IMG/VR virus record: IMGVR_UViG_3300046706_000011
Location: 26,507 to 90,506 of that record
Strand: one strand, 5' to 3'
Length of the DNA: 64,000 nucleotides
From: a virus
Within the stretch, counting starts at the first letter, position 1, and the number at the start of each line of letters is the position of its first letter. A program made the position numbers and the translations under genes. The notes under the pieces are model-generated. The model ran no database searches. It saw only the letters and a program-made list of their open reading frames with translations, and was not told where the DNA came from. This document shows, piece by piece, positions 50,008 through 59,242 of the stretch.

Positions 50008-53000
50008 TCAGACGATGATGATGTCCATGGGCGACGGCACCGCCGGGACGGCGGGCGTCGCGGAGGCCGGCCCCACGGCGAGGAGCGGGGCCGAGACCGC
50101 CGTCAGGGTGGCCGCGCCCGCGATCGAGGGCTCGGCCGCGCCCTCCTGCGACATCGGCCAGTGGTAGGTCGGGAAGAACCCGGGCACCTCGTTGGGCCGG
50201 GTCCCGGCGGCGAGCGCCTGGAGCTGCGCGTCGGTCGGGATGGTCCCGGAGCACCAGATCCAGTCCGAGTAGCTGGCCGGCGCGAACCCGGAGGCCGGGT
50301 TTCCGACCCGCGCGCCGAGCTGGAGGACTTGGCAGACCGAGGTGGCCTGGAGGCTCGGGACCGTGCCGGTCCTGGTCGTCGGCTTGGTCGCGCCCCAGAC
50401 GACCTGGACGTCGGCGGTGGACGTGGCGATGACGCCGATGTAGTACCAGGAGCCCACGGCGACGTCGGCGGTGCCGGAGCTTTCCCGGTAGCTCGACCCG
50501 TCCGGGAGGATCGAGGAGGCGAAGACCTTGGTGGCGGTCCCGGTCCCGGTGACGAGGCGGACCCGCCCGGCCCCGGCCCCGCCGGGCGCCGCCGTCAGCC
50601 CGAAGTCGGCGACGTAGACGCCCCCGACCGTCGCGGTGTCGAACCGTATCCAGCCCCCGACGTACCACGAGTAGTTCGCGGTCCGCAGCCCGAGCGACAG
50701 GGCGTTGAGCTGGAAATACTGGGTCGTGCCGTTGAGCCGGCGCGCGGTCCGCGAGGACGGGAGCACCCGCTCGACCGACACGGCGTTGACGGAGGACGTC
50801 CCGGTGCCGGTCCGTTGGAACTGGACCCAGGTCGTCGAGGCCGCGGCGGTGAACGCGACGCGGTTCGACCCCGCGGCGGCCGAGGCCGCCGCCACGGTCT
50901 CGGCGCCGCCCGCCGTCGTCCCGACCGAGACCACGGGCAGGACCGCGGCGGCCAGCACCTCGAACGTCAGCCAGTAGGTCCCCCCGGGCACGGTCGCGAA
51001 CGACTGGCGGGCGTAGGTCGCGCCGGTCGCGACCCCGTTGATCGTCACGGTCGCGCCGCCCGTGGCGGTCCCCGCGCCGCCGGTCGTCCAGCTCCCGGCC
51101 GCGACCAGGTTCCCGCTCGGCGCGTCGCGCAGGAGCCGGATCTCGACGATCCGCACGGTCCCGGACACCGGCAGGGTGAACGCGCCGTCCGTCACGGCCA
51201 GGGGCGTCAGGGCGGTGCCGACGTTGGGCTGGTTGACCGAGGCCGCCGCCATGCCCGGCACGGCGACGGTGACCGACTGGTCGGCGGCGACGCTCTCCAC
51301 CTTGGTGTCCGGGTTGTATTCCTGCTTGCCGAGCCAGAGCGCGAGGTAGTAGTTCCCGTTCCGCTTCTGCATGAGCGCGGTGTAGGCGTCGGTGGTGGCG
51401 CCGGTCACGGCGACGTCGAGCGGGACCGTGGCGAAGGACGCCCCGGGGTCGCGCAGGAGGGCGGTCAGGTTCTTGACCGCGGCGAAGGCCGCCTTGGGCG
51501 TCCCGTCGGGCTGGAGCAGGCCGAAGTTGTGGGCGAAGTTCAGCGGGTCGGTGCCCTGGTCGAGGAGGTCGTAGAGGTAGGAGCGGACGATGTCGCGGTG
51601 GAAGTAGTTGAAGAGGAACAGGCGCGGCATGTACTTCGCGACCACGGCCTCCGGGGCGCCCTTGTGGCCCGAGGTCGAGTCCACCGCGTCGTGCCAGCCG
51701 CACTCGCAGTTGAACAACGGCTTCGCCGGGCCGCAGGCCACGCGGGCGACGTTGTGGATCTGGTAGTCGATGCCGCCGTTGGCGTATCCGTTGAGCACCG
51801 AGCCGAAGCCGCCGCCCTCCGGGTGGCGCCCGCTGTAGGCGATGCGGAGGTTCCCGTAGTCCAGGGAGGCCGACAGGTTCCCGACCGCGGCGGCGGTGGC
51901 CGGGTCGGGCAGGCTCGGGCCGACGACGGGGATCGCGGCGGTCGCGGCGTCGCCCTTGAGCCGGGCGTAGAGGGACTGCTGGTAGGCGGCGGACGTGGCG
52001 GCGAGGTTGTTCGTGGTCGTTATGTAGTTGCCCTCGACGCTCGACGCCCGGGGCGCGCCGATGGTGGCGGCGACGAAGCCGTGGACCTGGTCTGCGGTCT
52101 GGAGGGTTGAGTCGGCGAGGAATCCGGCCCGGACCCCGGAGTTGGCGTTGAGGTCCTGGACGCGGGTGGCGAGCGTGGCGTTGGCGAGGGCGACGGGCTC
52201 CCGGACGTGCCGGATGCCGGCCTCGGCCAGCCGGGGCTTGACGACGGTCTCGTAGACCGGGCTGTAGGCGGCGGCCGTCATCCGGGTGTTGACCCCGATG
52301 GAGTCCACGAAGGCGTCGGCCGGGCCGAACGCCCTCGGGGCGGCGGTGCGCAGGCGGACGATCCGGACGTTGCCGTCCAGGGACAGGGGGACCGAGGCGT
52401 TCGCGATCGTCAGGTTGGCGAAGTTGGCGTCGGTGTTGGGCACGTTGACCGCGGCGGCGGCGAGGCCGGGGACGGCCAGCGTGACGGCCTGGGGCGCGGC
52501 GGCCGTCTCGACCTTGGTGTCGGGGTTGCTTTCCTGCTTGCCGACCCAGAGCGCGAGGTAGAACAGGCCGGTGCGCTTCTGCATGAGCGCCGAGAACACG
52601 TTCGTGGTGACGCCGGACAGGGTGAAGGCGAGCGGGTCGGGGACGAATTCCGGCCCTGGGTCCTTCAGGACGGCGATCAGGTTCTTGAGCGCGGTCCCGG
52701 AGGCCTTGAGCGTGCCGTCCGAGCGGACGAGCCCGAAGGCGCGCTCGATGTCGAGGCTCCGGGACGGCTCGTCGAGCAGCTCGTACATGTAGGACCGGAC
52801 GACGGCCTTGTGGAAGTAGTGGTAGAGGAACATGCGCGGCATGTAACGCGCGACCAGGTTCGCCGGGGTGCCCGTGTGGCCGCTGGTGGAGTTGATCGCG
52901 TCGTGCCAGCCGCACTCGGTGGCGATGATCGGCTTGTTCCCGCAGGTGACCCGCCCGACGTTGATGACCGTGTAGTCGAGCGAGCCGTTGGCGACCCCGT

Positions 53001-54795
53001 TGAGCACCGATCCCCAGCCGCTGGTCTCCGGGTTCCGGCCGCCGTAGTAATGGTGGACGTTGCCGAAGTCCATGTGGGCGGACAGGTCGCCGGCCGTGTT
53101 CGCCGCCGTCCGGTCGGTGAAGCTCGGCCCGATGACGGGGACGCCGGCCGTCGATGGCGCCCCCTTGACCCTGGCGTAGAGGGCGGGCTGGTGCGCCTGG
53201 ACGGTCGCGGGGACGCCGTTCGGCTCGTTCATGCCCTCGAAGCAGCGGACCTGGGGCAGGCCGACGTTGGCGGCGGCGTAGGTCCAGGCTTGGTCCACGG
53301 TCTGCTGGAGGGCGTTGGTCACGAGGCTCGCGGTGATGCCCTGCTGGGCCTTGAGTTCCTGGAGGCGGGGCGGGACGATCGTGGTGTCGGACATGACGAT
53401 GCCCTCGCGCACGTTGCGCACGCCGATCTCCGCGAGCCGGGGCTTGACGACGGTCTCGTAGGTCGTGGCGTAGTCGGTGCTGGCGAGGTGGACGTTGACC
53501 CCGATGGAGTCCACGAAGGCGTCGGCCATGGTGGCGCGGCCGGTGGCGGTGGGGGGCGTCGTGGGGGTCGGGGCGGCGGTGGCCTGGGCGATCTGGACGA
53601 TGCGGACGAAGCCGTCCACGGAGAGCGAGAAGGTGTCGGCGACCGGATCGACGGCCAGCGCCGAGAAGTTTGCGTCGGTGTTGGGCCGGTTGACGGACGC
53701 CGAGGCGATGCCGGGGACGGCGACCGTGACGGCCTGCGCGGCGGCGGGCTGCTCGACCCTGGTGTCCGGGTTGCTTTCCTGCTTGCCGAGCCAGAGCGCG
53801 AGGTAGAACCGGCCGTCGCGCTTCTGCATCAGCGCGGAGTAGACGTCGGCGGTGCTGCCCGACAGCGTGAAGTTGAGCGACCCCGGCGTGAACGCCGCGC
53901 CGGGGTCCTGGAGGACCTGGATCATGTTCCGGAGCGCGGTCCCGGACGCCTTGAGGGTCCCGTCCGAGCGGACGAGCCCGAACTTGCGCTCGATGTCGAT
54001 GCTCGCCTGGGCCTCGTCCAGCAGCTCGTACACGAACGATCGGACGACGGCCTTGTGGAAATAGTGGAAGAGGAGCATGCGCGGCATGTACTTGGCGACG
54101 AGCGGCGCCGGGGTGCCGAGGTGGCCGCTCGTGGAGTTGACCTCGTCGTGCCAGCCGCATTCGGTGGCGATGATCGGCTTGTTCCCGCAGGTCGCCCGGG
54201 CCGTGTTGATGATCGAGTAGTCGAGGGAGCCGTTGGCGACCCCGTTGCGGATCGATCCCCAGCCGCCGGTCTCGGGGTTCCGGCCGCCGTAGTACTGGTG
54301 GACGTTCCCATAGTCCATGTAGGCGCTGATGTCGCCGCACTGCTCGGCGGGACCCCAGTCGGTGAAGCTCGGGCCGATGACGGGCAGGTTGGCGGTCGCG
54401 GCCGTGTTCCGGAACCGGTTGAACAGGGCCTGCTGGTGCGCCCCGACCGTGAGCGTCTGGCCGTTGGAGTTCGGCTCGTTGGTCCCCTCGATGTAGGCGA
54501 TCTGCGGATACCCGACCGTGGCCGCCCAGGTCCAGGCCTGGTCCACGGTCTGCTGCGCGCCGTTGGAGAGGAGGCTGGCGGTTATGCCGTAGTTGTCGCG
54601 GAGTTCCTGGAGCCGCGGGGGAATGGTCGTGTTGGTGTGCTGGATGCCCTCGCGGACGTAGCGGACGCCGATCTCGTCGAGCCGGGGCTTGACGACGGTC
54701 TCGTAGACCGGGTTGTACGAGGCGTTGATGAGGTGGACGTTGACCCCGATGGAGTCAACGAAGGCGTCCGCGGCCCGCGCGGCGACGACAGGCAT
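50008..54795 (-). CDS. triplicated clan GH-A-like glycosidase virion protein
   Basis: A 1595-residue protein. Three tandem copies of a TIM-barrel glycosidase-like domain with its C-terminal beta part start at about 9, 423 and 826, each with (A)DAFVDSIGVN near its beginning. Copies 1 and 2 keep both candidate catalytic glutamates: NEP (Glu about 107 and 524) and TECGWHD (Glu about 212 and 627). Copy 3 keeps ECGWHD (about 1031), but the NEP is replaced by EGNYITT, so it is probably inactive. A LamG-like domain (about 1300-1540) ends the protein. Probably a polysaccharide depolymerase of the virion. Confidence 0.88.
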   Translation of the reverse strand: MPVVAARAADAFVDSIGVNVHLINASYNPVYETVVKPRLDEIGVRYVREGIQHTNTTIPPRLQELRDNYGITASLLSNGAQQTVDQAWTWAATVGYPQIAYIEGTNEPNSNGQTLTVGAHQQALFNRFRNTAATANLPVIGPSFTDWGPAEQCGDISAYMDYGNVHQYYGGRNPETGGWGSIRNGVANGSLDYSIINTARATCGNKPIIATECGWHDEVNSTSGHLGTPAPLVAKYMPRMLLFHYFHKAVVRSFVYELLDEAQASIDIERKFGLVRSDGTLKASGTALRNMIQVLQDPGAAFTPGSLNFTLSGSTADVYSALMQKRDGRFYLALWLGKQESNPDTRVEQPAAAQAVTVAVPGIASASVNRPNTDANFSALAVDPVADTFSLSVDGFVRIVQIAQATAAPTPTTPPTATGRATMADAFVDSIGVNVHLASTDYATTYETVVKPRLAEIGVRNVREGIVMSDTTIVPPRLQELKAQQGITASLVTNALQQTVDQAWTYAAANVGLPQVRCFEGMNEPNGVPATVQAHQPALYARVKGAPSTAGVPVIGPSFTDRTAANTAGDLSAHMDFGNVHHYYGGRNPETSGWGSVLNGVANGSLDYTVINVGRVTCGNKPIIATECGWHDAINSTSGHTGTPANLVARYMPRMFLYHYFHKAVVRSYMYELLDEPSRSLDIERAFGLVRSDGTLKASGTALKNLIAVLKDPGPEFVPDPLAFTLSGVTTNVFSALMQKRTGLFYLALWVGKQESNPDTKVETAAAPQAVTLAVPGLAAAAVNVPNTDANFANLTIANASVPLSLDGNVRIVRLRTAAPRAFGPADAFVDSIGVNTRMTAAAYSPVYETVVKPRLAEAGIRHVREPVALANATLATRVQDLNANSGVRAGFLADSTLQTADQVHGFVAATIGAPRASSVEGNYITTTNNLAATSAAYQQSLYARLKGDAATAAIPVVGPSLPDPATAAAVGNLSASLDYGNLRIAYSGRHPEGGGFGSVLNGYANGGIDYQIHNVARVACGPAKPLFNCECGWHDAVDSTSGHKGAPEAVVAKYMPRLFLFNYFHRDIVRSYLYDLLDQGTDPLNFAHNFGLLQPDGTPKAAFAAVKNLTALLRDPGASFATVPLDVAVTGATTDAYTALMQKRNGNYYLALWLGKQEYNPDTKVESVAADQSVTVAVPGMAAASVNQPNVGTALTPLAVTDGAFTLPVSGTVRIVEIRLLRDAPSGNLVAAGSWTTGGAGTATGGATVTINGVATGATYARQSFATVPGGTYWLTFEVLAAAVLPVVSVGTTAGGAETVAAASAAAGSNRVAFTAAASTTWVQFQRTGTGTSSVNAVSVERVLPSSRTARRLNGTTQYFQLNALSLGLRTANYSWYVGGWIRFDTATVGGVYVADFGLTAAPGGAGAGRVRLVTGTGTATKVFASSILPDGSSYRESSGTADVAVGSWYYIGVIATSTADVQVVWGATKPTTRTGTVPSLQATSVCQVLQLGARVGNPASGFAPASYSDWIWCSGTIPTDAQLQALAAGTRPNEVPGFFPTYHWPMSQEGAAEPSIAGAATLTAVSAPLLAVGPASATPAVPAVPSPMDIIIV

Positions 54796-54903
54796 TCTGG
54801 ATGTCCTTCGATGGTCCTGGGGGTTGCGGCGCTGAGGCGTTGCGGCGCGACGGTGCCGCGGCGTTGCGACGTTACGGCGCCGCGGCGTTGAGGCGTTGCG
54901 ACG

Positions 54904-57606
54904 TTACGGCGCGACGGCGCTGAGGCCGCGCAGGTCGTAGCCGCCGCCGCGCGCGACCTTGAGCGCCTTGAGCTTCTGGCGGGCGAGGCGGACGCGGGCG
55001 TCGGTCGGGGCGCAATAGTGCTGGTACATGTCGAGGGCGAACATGATCTGGATGAAGTAGGCGGTCGCGCCGGTCGAGACGTTGGCGGCGGTGCGCATGA
55101 CGTGGCCGGGCGCCCCGAACACGCTGTTGTGCGACAGGTGGCCGGAGATGGCGGCGCCGCCCGCGTCGAAGGTGACCGGGGGTCCGTTCAGCGTGGTGGA
55201 GAGCTTGGCGGTGGTCCCGGAGGCCTGGACCGTGTAGTAGACCTGCCCCCGGACCAGCCCCGCCGGGATCTTGGTCATGTCGATGACCGTGGCGGGCTCG
55301 TCGAACTTGTGGACCCCGGTTATGGTGACGACCTGCCCGTTGGCGACGGTGAAGTGCGGGAAGAGCGGGGTCCCGAAGTCGATGGTCTGGTTGTCGGTCG
55401 TGAAGGTGACGCGGTGCGGCCCGCCGCCCCACTGGATGTGGTAGGCCCAGATCCGGCGGTCCTGGTTGGTCGCCCCGGTCCCGGCGCTGTCGGTGATGTG
55501 GTAGTACTCGTCGATCTGCGCCGGGTCGGGCTTCATCAGGTACACGTCGTCGTCGTGCCACCCGCCCGCGAGCACGGTCGGGGTGTGCGCCCACCACTCG
55601 GCCCACTCGCGCACCCTCGGGTTCTCGGTGATGCCGTGGCCGTAGGCGAGCGCGTGCAGCCCGAAGGCGTGCATCCAGACCTTGGTCTCGGGCTCCTGGC
55701 TGGAGCTGTAGGGCAGGGTCCTGACGTCGGTGAAGTTGCGCCCGTCCGGGTTGGGCCAGATGGTGGTCCTCCAGCGGTCCTGCTCGTAGACCTGCTCGGG
55801 GATGACCTCGTGCCAGTGGTTCCACATCGCCGTGACGAGCTGGTGGTGCGGGTCGGCCGGGTTGCCGATGGCCATGGCGTTGACGATGGGGCGGACGCCG
55901 TGGGCGACGCCGCGGACCTGCCCGCTCTTGACGATGCCGCCGACCTGGAGGTTGGGGCCGGCGCGGGTGATCAGGGTGGTGAAGAAGCCGAAGGCGGGGT
56001 CCGAGAAGGCGCCGGGCAGGGTCGCCTCGGCGTAGACGAGGTCGAGCATGTGCTGGTCGCCCTCGGTGAGGTAGGTCCACCACGCGACCTGCGGGAAGTG
56101 CGCGGCGTCCTGGTTCCGGATGTAGGCGTTGAGGTTCTTGTCGGTCGGCCCGCTGGGGCGCGCGCCGCTCCAGACCGAGGCGCCCAGGACGGTCGGGTTC
56201 GGGTTGCGGGCGGGCGGCAGGTAGCAGATGATCTTGCGCGTCGTGCGGTTGAAGGCATGGCCGCCGAGCGCGGCCATGCCCCAGGCGTTGACGCGGGCGA
56301 GCTGGGACTGGCTGACGGCCTCGGCGACCGGCCGGCGGGCGTGGGCGACCATGGCCCAGCAGAAGGGCAGGCTGGTGGTCCAGCTCAGGTTGGCGTTGTC
56401 GCCGACCTCGTCCTGGTCCGGGTTCAGGATGCCGCGGCCCTGGGGCGCGAAGGTCGGGGCGGCCTGGGCGGCGTAGGACGGGTTGTTGGTGTCGTAGGGC
56501 GGGAAGAACCTGGTCGCCACGCCGTAGGCGGTGTTCTGCCGGTAGACCAGGACCGGCGGGGTGACGAAGCTGTCGGTCGCGACGTCGTACCAGTCCATCC
56601 TCCCGGTCGGGCCGGGCGAGGCGTAGAAGCCGCCGACGTAGCTGTCCCGGTTGGCCCACCCGGCGGTCGGGGAGGCCAGCGAGGCGCCCCGGACCACGGT
56701 CCCGTTGACCTTGAGGTCGATGCTGGCCTGGACGCCCTGCTCGTCGGCCGGGATCGCGCCGTCCGACCAGCCGAACATCGAGCGGAAGACGAACTCGATG
56801 CGGGCCGGGCTGTTGGCGGTCCCCCTCCAGGCGCGGGCATAGAGGAACGCGCCGAGGTTGGCGTCGGCCGATCCGTCCGCCTTGGCCGCCATGGCGGTGG
56901 CCCGCCACTCGGTGACCAGCCGCCCGGCCATGACGGTCTCGATCCACGCGGCGTTGCCGGCGCCGAGCATGTCGGCCGACCGGAAGTACTTCGGCCCGCG
57001 CTGCGCGGTCAGGACCCCGGCGACGGTTCGCCCGGTCCAGGAGGTGAACGCCCATTCGAGCGCGACCCTGGATGTGACGGCGGACGGGGCGGTGTGGAGC
57101 GGCGCGTCGTGGGCGGTCCACGGCCCGGAGACGCGGCGCCAGGAGAGCGTCTTGGTCCCGCCGACCGGGATGGAGGCGGGGACGACCATGCGGACCTGGG
57201 CGTGCTTGAGGGAACCGTCCGTCCAGAACACGCGGTTGGAGACCTGGAGCGGGATGGCCGCGCCGTCGATGGTGGCGGTCAGGCTGGTCCCGTCCGGGAC
57301 GTCGCCCTTCGCGAAGGCCTGCCCGGCGCTGAGTTCCTGGTTGGCCCAGGTCGGGACCGTGTCGCCGTTCTCGACGGTCGTGCTGAACAGCAGCGTCCCG
57401 CCGGCCGGATCGACGGGGGCCGGGGCGGGGACGGCCCGGGACCCGGCGGCGGCCGTCCGCGCCATGGGGACGGCGGACGGGGACGTCGAGGGCGGCGGGA
57501 CGGGCGGGGGCGGGACGACCGGGGGCGGCCCGGCGGCGACGCGCAGGACGCCGCCCCCGGGGCCGCGGAACAGGCCGCCGCCGGGGGACCGGACGAGCCG
57601 GGGCAC
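54904..57606 (-). CDS. RIFT-barrel/(alpha/alpha)-toroid-like polysaccharide enzyme candidate
   Basis: A 900-residue protein from GTG 57606. A proline-rich N-terminus (about 20-60) contains TSPSAVPMARTAAAGSRAVP, close to the 24-residue repeat of the giant LamG protein. The next domain (VENGDTVPTWANQELSAGQ, AIPLQVSNRVFWTDGSLKHAQV) resembles the RIFT-barrel start of YetA/PL26-type rhamnogalacturonan lyases. A large Trp/His-rich helical region (about 350-700, WNHWHEVIPEQVY, MHAFGLHALAYGHGI) follows, as in toroid polysaccharide enzymes. Substrate and activity cannot be stated; a structural role is also possible. Confidence 0.7.
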   Translation of the reverse strand: MPRLVRSPGGGLFRGPGGGVLRVAAGPPPVVPPPPVPPPSTSPSAVPMARTAAAGSRAVPAPAPVDPAGGTLLFSTTVENGDTVPTWANQELSAGQAFAKGDVPDGTSLTATIDGAAIPLQVSNRVFWTDGSLKHAQVRMVVPASIPVGGTKTLSWRRVSGPWTAHDAPLHTAPSAVTSRVALEWAFTSWTGRTVAGVLTAQRGPKYFRSADMLGAGNAAWIETVMAGRLVTEWRATAMAAKADGSADANLGAFLYARAWRGTANSPARIEFVFRSMFGWSDGAIPADEQGVQASIDLKVNGTVVRGASLASPTAGWANRDSYVGGFYASPGPTGRMDWYDVATDSFVTPPVLVYRQNTAYGVATRFFPPYDTNNPSYAAQAAPTFAPQGRGILNPDQDEVGDNANLSWTTSLPFCWAMVAHARRPVAEAVSQSQLARVNAWGMAALGGHAFNRTTRKIICYLPPARNPNPTVLGASVWSGARPSGPTDKNLNAYIRNQDAAHFPQVAWWTYLTEGDQHMLDLVYAEATLPGAFSDPAFGFFTTLITRAGPNLQVGGIVKSGQVRGVAHGVRPIVNAMAIGNPADPHHQLVTAMWNHWHEVIPEQVYEQDRWRTTIWPNPDGRNFTDVRTLPYSSSQEPETKVWMHAFGLHALAYGHGITENPRVREWAEWWAHTPTVLAGGWHDDDVYLMKPDPAQIDEYYHITDSAGTGATNQDRRIWAYHIQWGGGPHRVTFTTDNQTIDFGTPLFPHFTVANGQVVTITGVHKFDEPATVIDMTKIPAGLVRGQVYYTVQASGTTAKLSTTLNGPPVTFDAGGAAISGHLSHNSVFGAPGHVMRTAANVSTGATAYFIQIMFALDMYQHYCAPTDARVRLARQKLKALKVARGGGYDLRGLSAVAP

Positions 57607-57607
57607 C

Positions 57608-59197
57608 CTAGACCTCGTACCCGGTGAAGGTGACCTGGAGGCCGAGCGCCCCGGTGCCGGCGGCGCTGACGTTGATCTGGCAGACGGCGGATTTGGCGAC
57701 GGTCTGCTGGACGAAGGACGTGGCGGTGGCCGTGCTGGTGTTGGCGGCGACGGTCTGGGGAGCGCTGAAGATCGAGGTGCCGACGACGACGTCCAGGGTC
57801 GTGGCGGTGCTGCCGACCGTGGGCGTGTAGACCTCGACCGAGGTCAGGCGCATGGCGAGCGGCCACTTGAACTTGCGGATCGCGATGCCGGTGGCGACGG
57901 GCGTGCTCTCGCCGAACACCGGGACGAGGACGGCGCGCGTGGACAGGAAGGCGACGGCGTCGCCGGCCGCGTTGAAGCGGACGACCTGCCCCTCGGTCCC
58001 GGCGAGCTCGTTGGTCGTGGCGTAGGAGCCGATGGTATCGACGGTGCGCGCCGGGTTCATGTAGACGGCGGTGGAGGTGCCGGCGACCGCCTCGGCCTGG
58101 GTCGCGAAGGTGCCGGCGGTCCCGCCGCCGCCGCCGGCCGCGGACAGGACGCCGGCCCCGTCGATGGCGAGGCCGGTGCCGACCTTGACGCCGCCGAGCA
58201 CCGAGGCCGTGGCGGCGGGCAGGGTGTAGGGGGTGGCCGGGACGACGGAGAGGGTTCCGGAGCCGTCCGAGGTCAGGCCGGTCCCGACCCGGACGATGCC
58301 GGCGGTAGTGGTGCTGGCGACCGGCTGGGCCGAGGACAGGACGCCCGCGCCGTCGATGGCGAGGCCGGTGCCGACCTTGACGCCGCCGAGCACGGACGCC
58401 GTCGCGGTGGGCAGCGCGTAGGCGGCGGCGAGCAGGCCGTTGACGTCCACGGTGAGCCCGGCGCCGACCCGGACCCCGCCGAGCGTCGCGGCGGATGCGG
58501 GCGGCAGGACGTAGGTCCCGCCCGAGAGCAGCGAGGCGCGGACCTTGCGCAGGCCGCCGGCCGCGCTGTCCAGGCTGACGAGGTAGTGGTTGTTGAGGTT
58601 GGGGGCGGTGTCCTCGGACTGGCCGGCGATGTCCAGGGAGACGGCCCGGTCGGCGGCCTGGGTCCCGCCGCCGGCCAGGCCGGGGCCGGCGGCGACCGAC
58701 CGGGAGGCCGGGACGAGGCCGGTGGCCGCGACGGTGACCGTGCTGGTCGCGGCGTTGGTGCTGACGGCGATGTTGGCGCCGGGGGCGACGTTGAGGGTCT
58801 GGGCGGGCGCGGTCGCCGTGACCGAGGACTGGCCGGGGACCGCCACGGTGCCGAAGGTGTTGGGCGGGACGGCGGTCGCGGCGGGCAGGCGGTCGAGGCG
58901 GACGCGGCGGGCGGCGTTGGCGCTGGCGTCCAGGGTGACGACGTAGTCGGCCGAGGCGGACGGGGCGGTGTCCTCGGTCAGGGCGGCGACGTCGAGGCGC
59001 AGGGTCCGGTCGGCGGTGAGGTCGCCGCCGCCCGCGATGCCGCCCTCGGTCAGGATCGACCGGGTCTCCGGGGCGAGGCCGTCCACCAGGACGCCGCGCA
59101 GCATCTTCCGGTCGGCGCCGTTGCGCACGACGTAGAGCGTGTCGCCGTCGTCCGGGGAGATCTCCTCGGGAAGCTGGTCGAGCCTCTGGTCAGCCAT
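57608..59197 (-). CDS. repeat-rich tail fibre 1
   Basis: A 529-residue fibre protein. The N-terminus MADQRLDQLPEEISPDDGDTLYVVR is shared with the fibre at 59243-62062 and is a likely attachment module. The shaft has repeats built on SVLGGVKVGTGLAIDGAGVLS (and variants), three to five times, interspersed with PATAS or PTATAS. The C-terminal domain (GTEGQVVRFNAAG to TGALGLQVTFTGYEV) is beta-rich. Repeats of this G-rich hexad kind form trimeric triple beta-structures in phage fibres. Confidence 0.85.
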   Translation of the reverse strand: MADQRLDQLPEEISPDDGDTLYVVRNGADRKMLRGVLVDGLAPETRSILTEGGIAGGGDLTADRTLRLDVAALTEDTAPSASADYVVTLDASANAARRVRLDRLPAATAVPPNTFGTVAVPGQSSVTATAPAQTLNVAPGANIAVSTNAATSTVTVAATGLVPASRSVAAGPGLAGGGTQAADRAVSLDIAGQSEDTAPNLNNHYLVSLDSAAGGLRKVRASLLSGGTYVLPPASAATLGGVRVGAGLTVDVNGLLAAAYALPTATASVLGGVKVGTGLAIDGAGVLSSAQPVASTTTAGIVRVGTGLTSDGSGTLSVVPATPYTLPAATASVLGGVKVGTGLAIDGAGVLSAAGGGGGTAGTFATQAEAVAGTSTAVYMNPARTVDTIGSYATTNELAGTEGQVVRFNAAGDAVAFLSTRAVLVPVFGESTPVATGIAIRKFKWPLAMRLTSVEVYTPTVGSTATTLDVVVGTSIFSAPQTVAANTSTATATSFVQQTVAKSAVCQINVSAAGTGALGLQVTFTGYEV

Positions 59198-59242
59198 GCG
59201 GGGGCCTCGCTGGGCTGGGGGGCGGGGACGGGCGCGGCGGCA

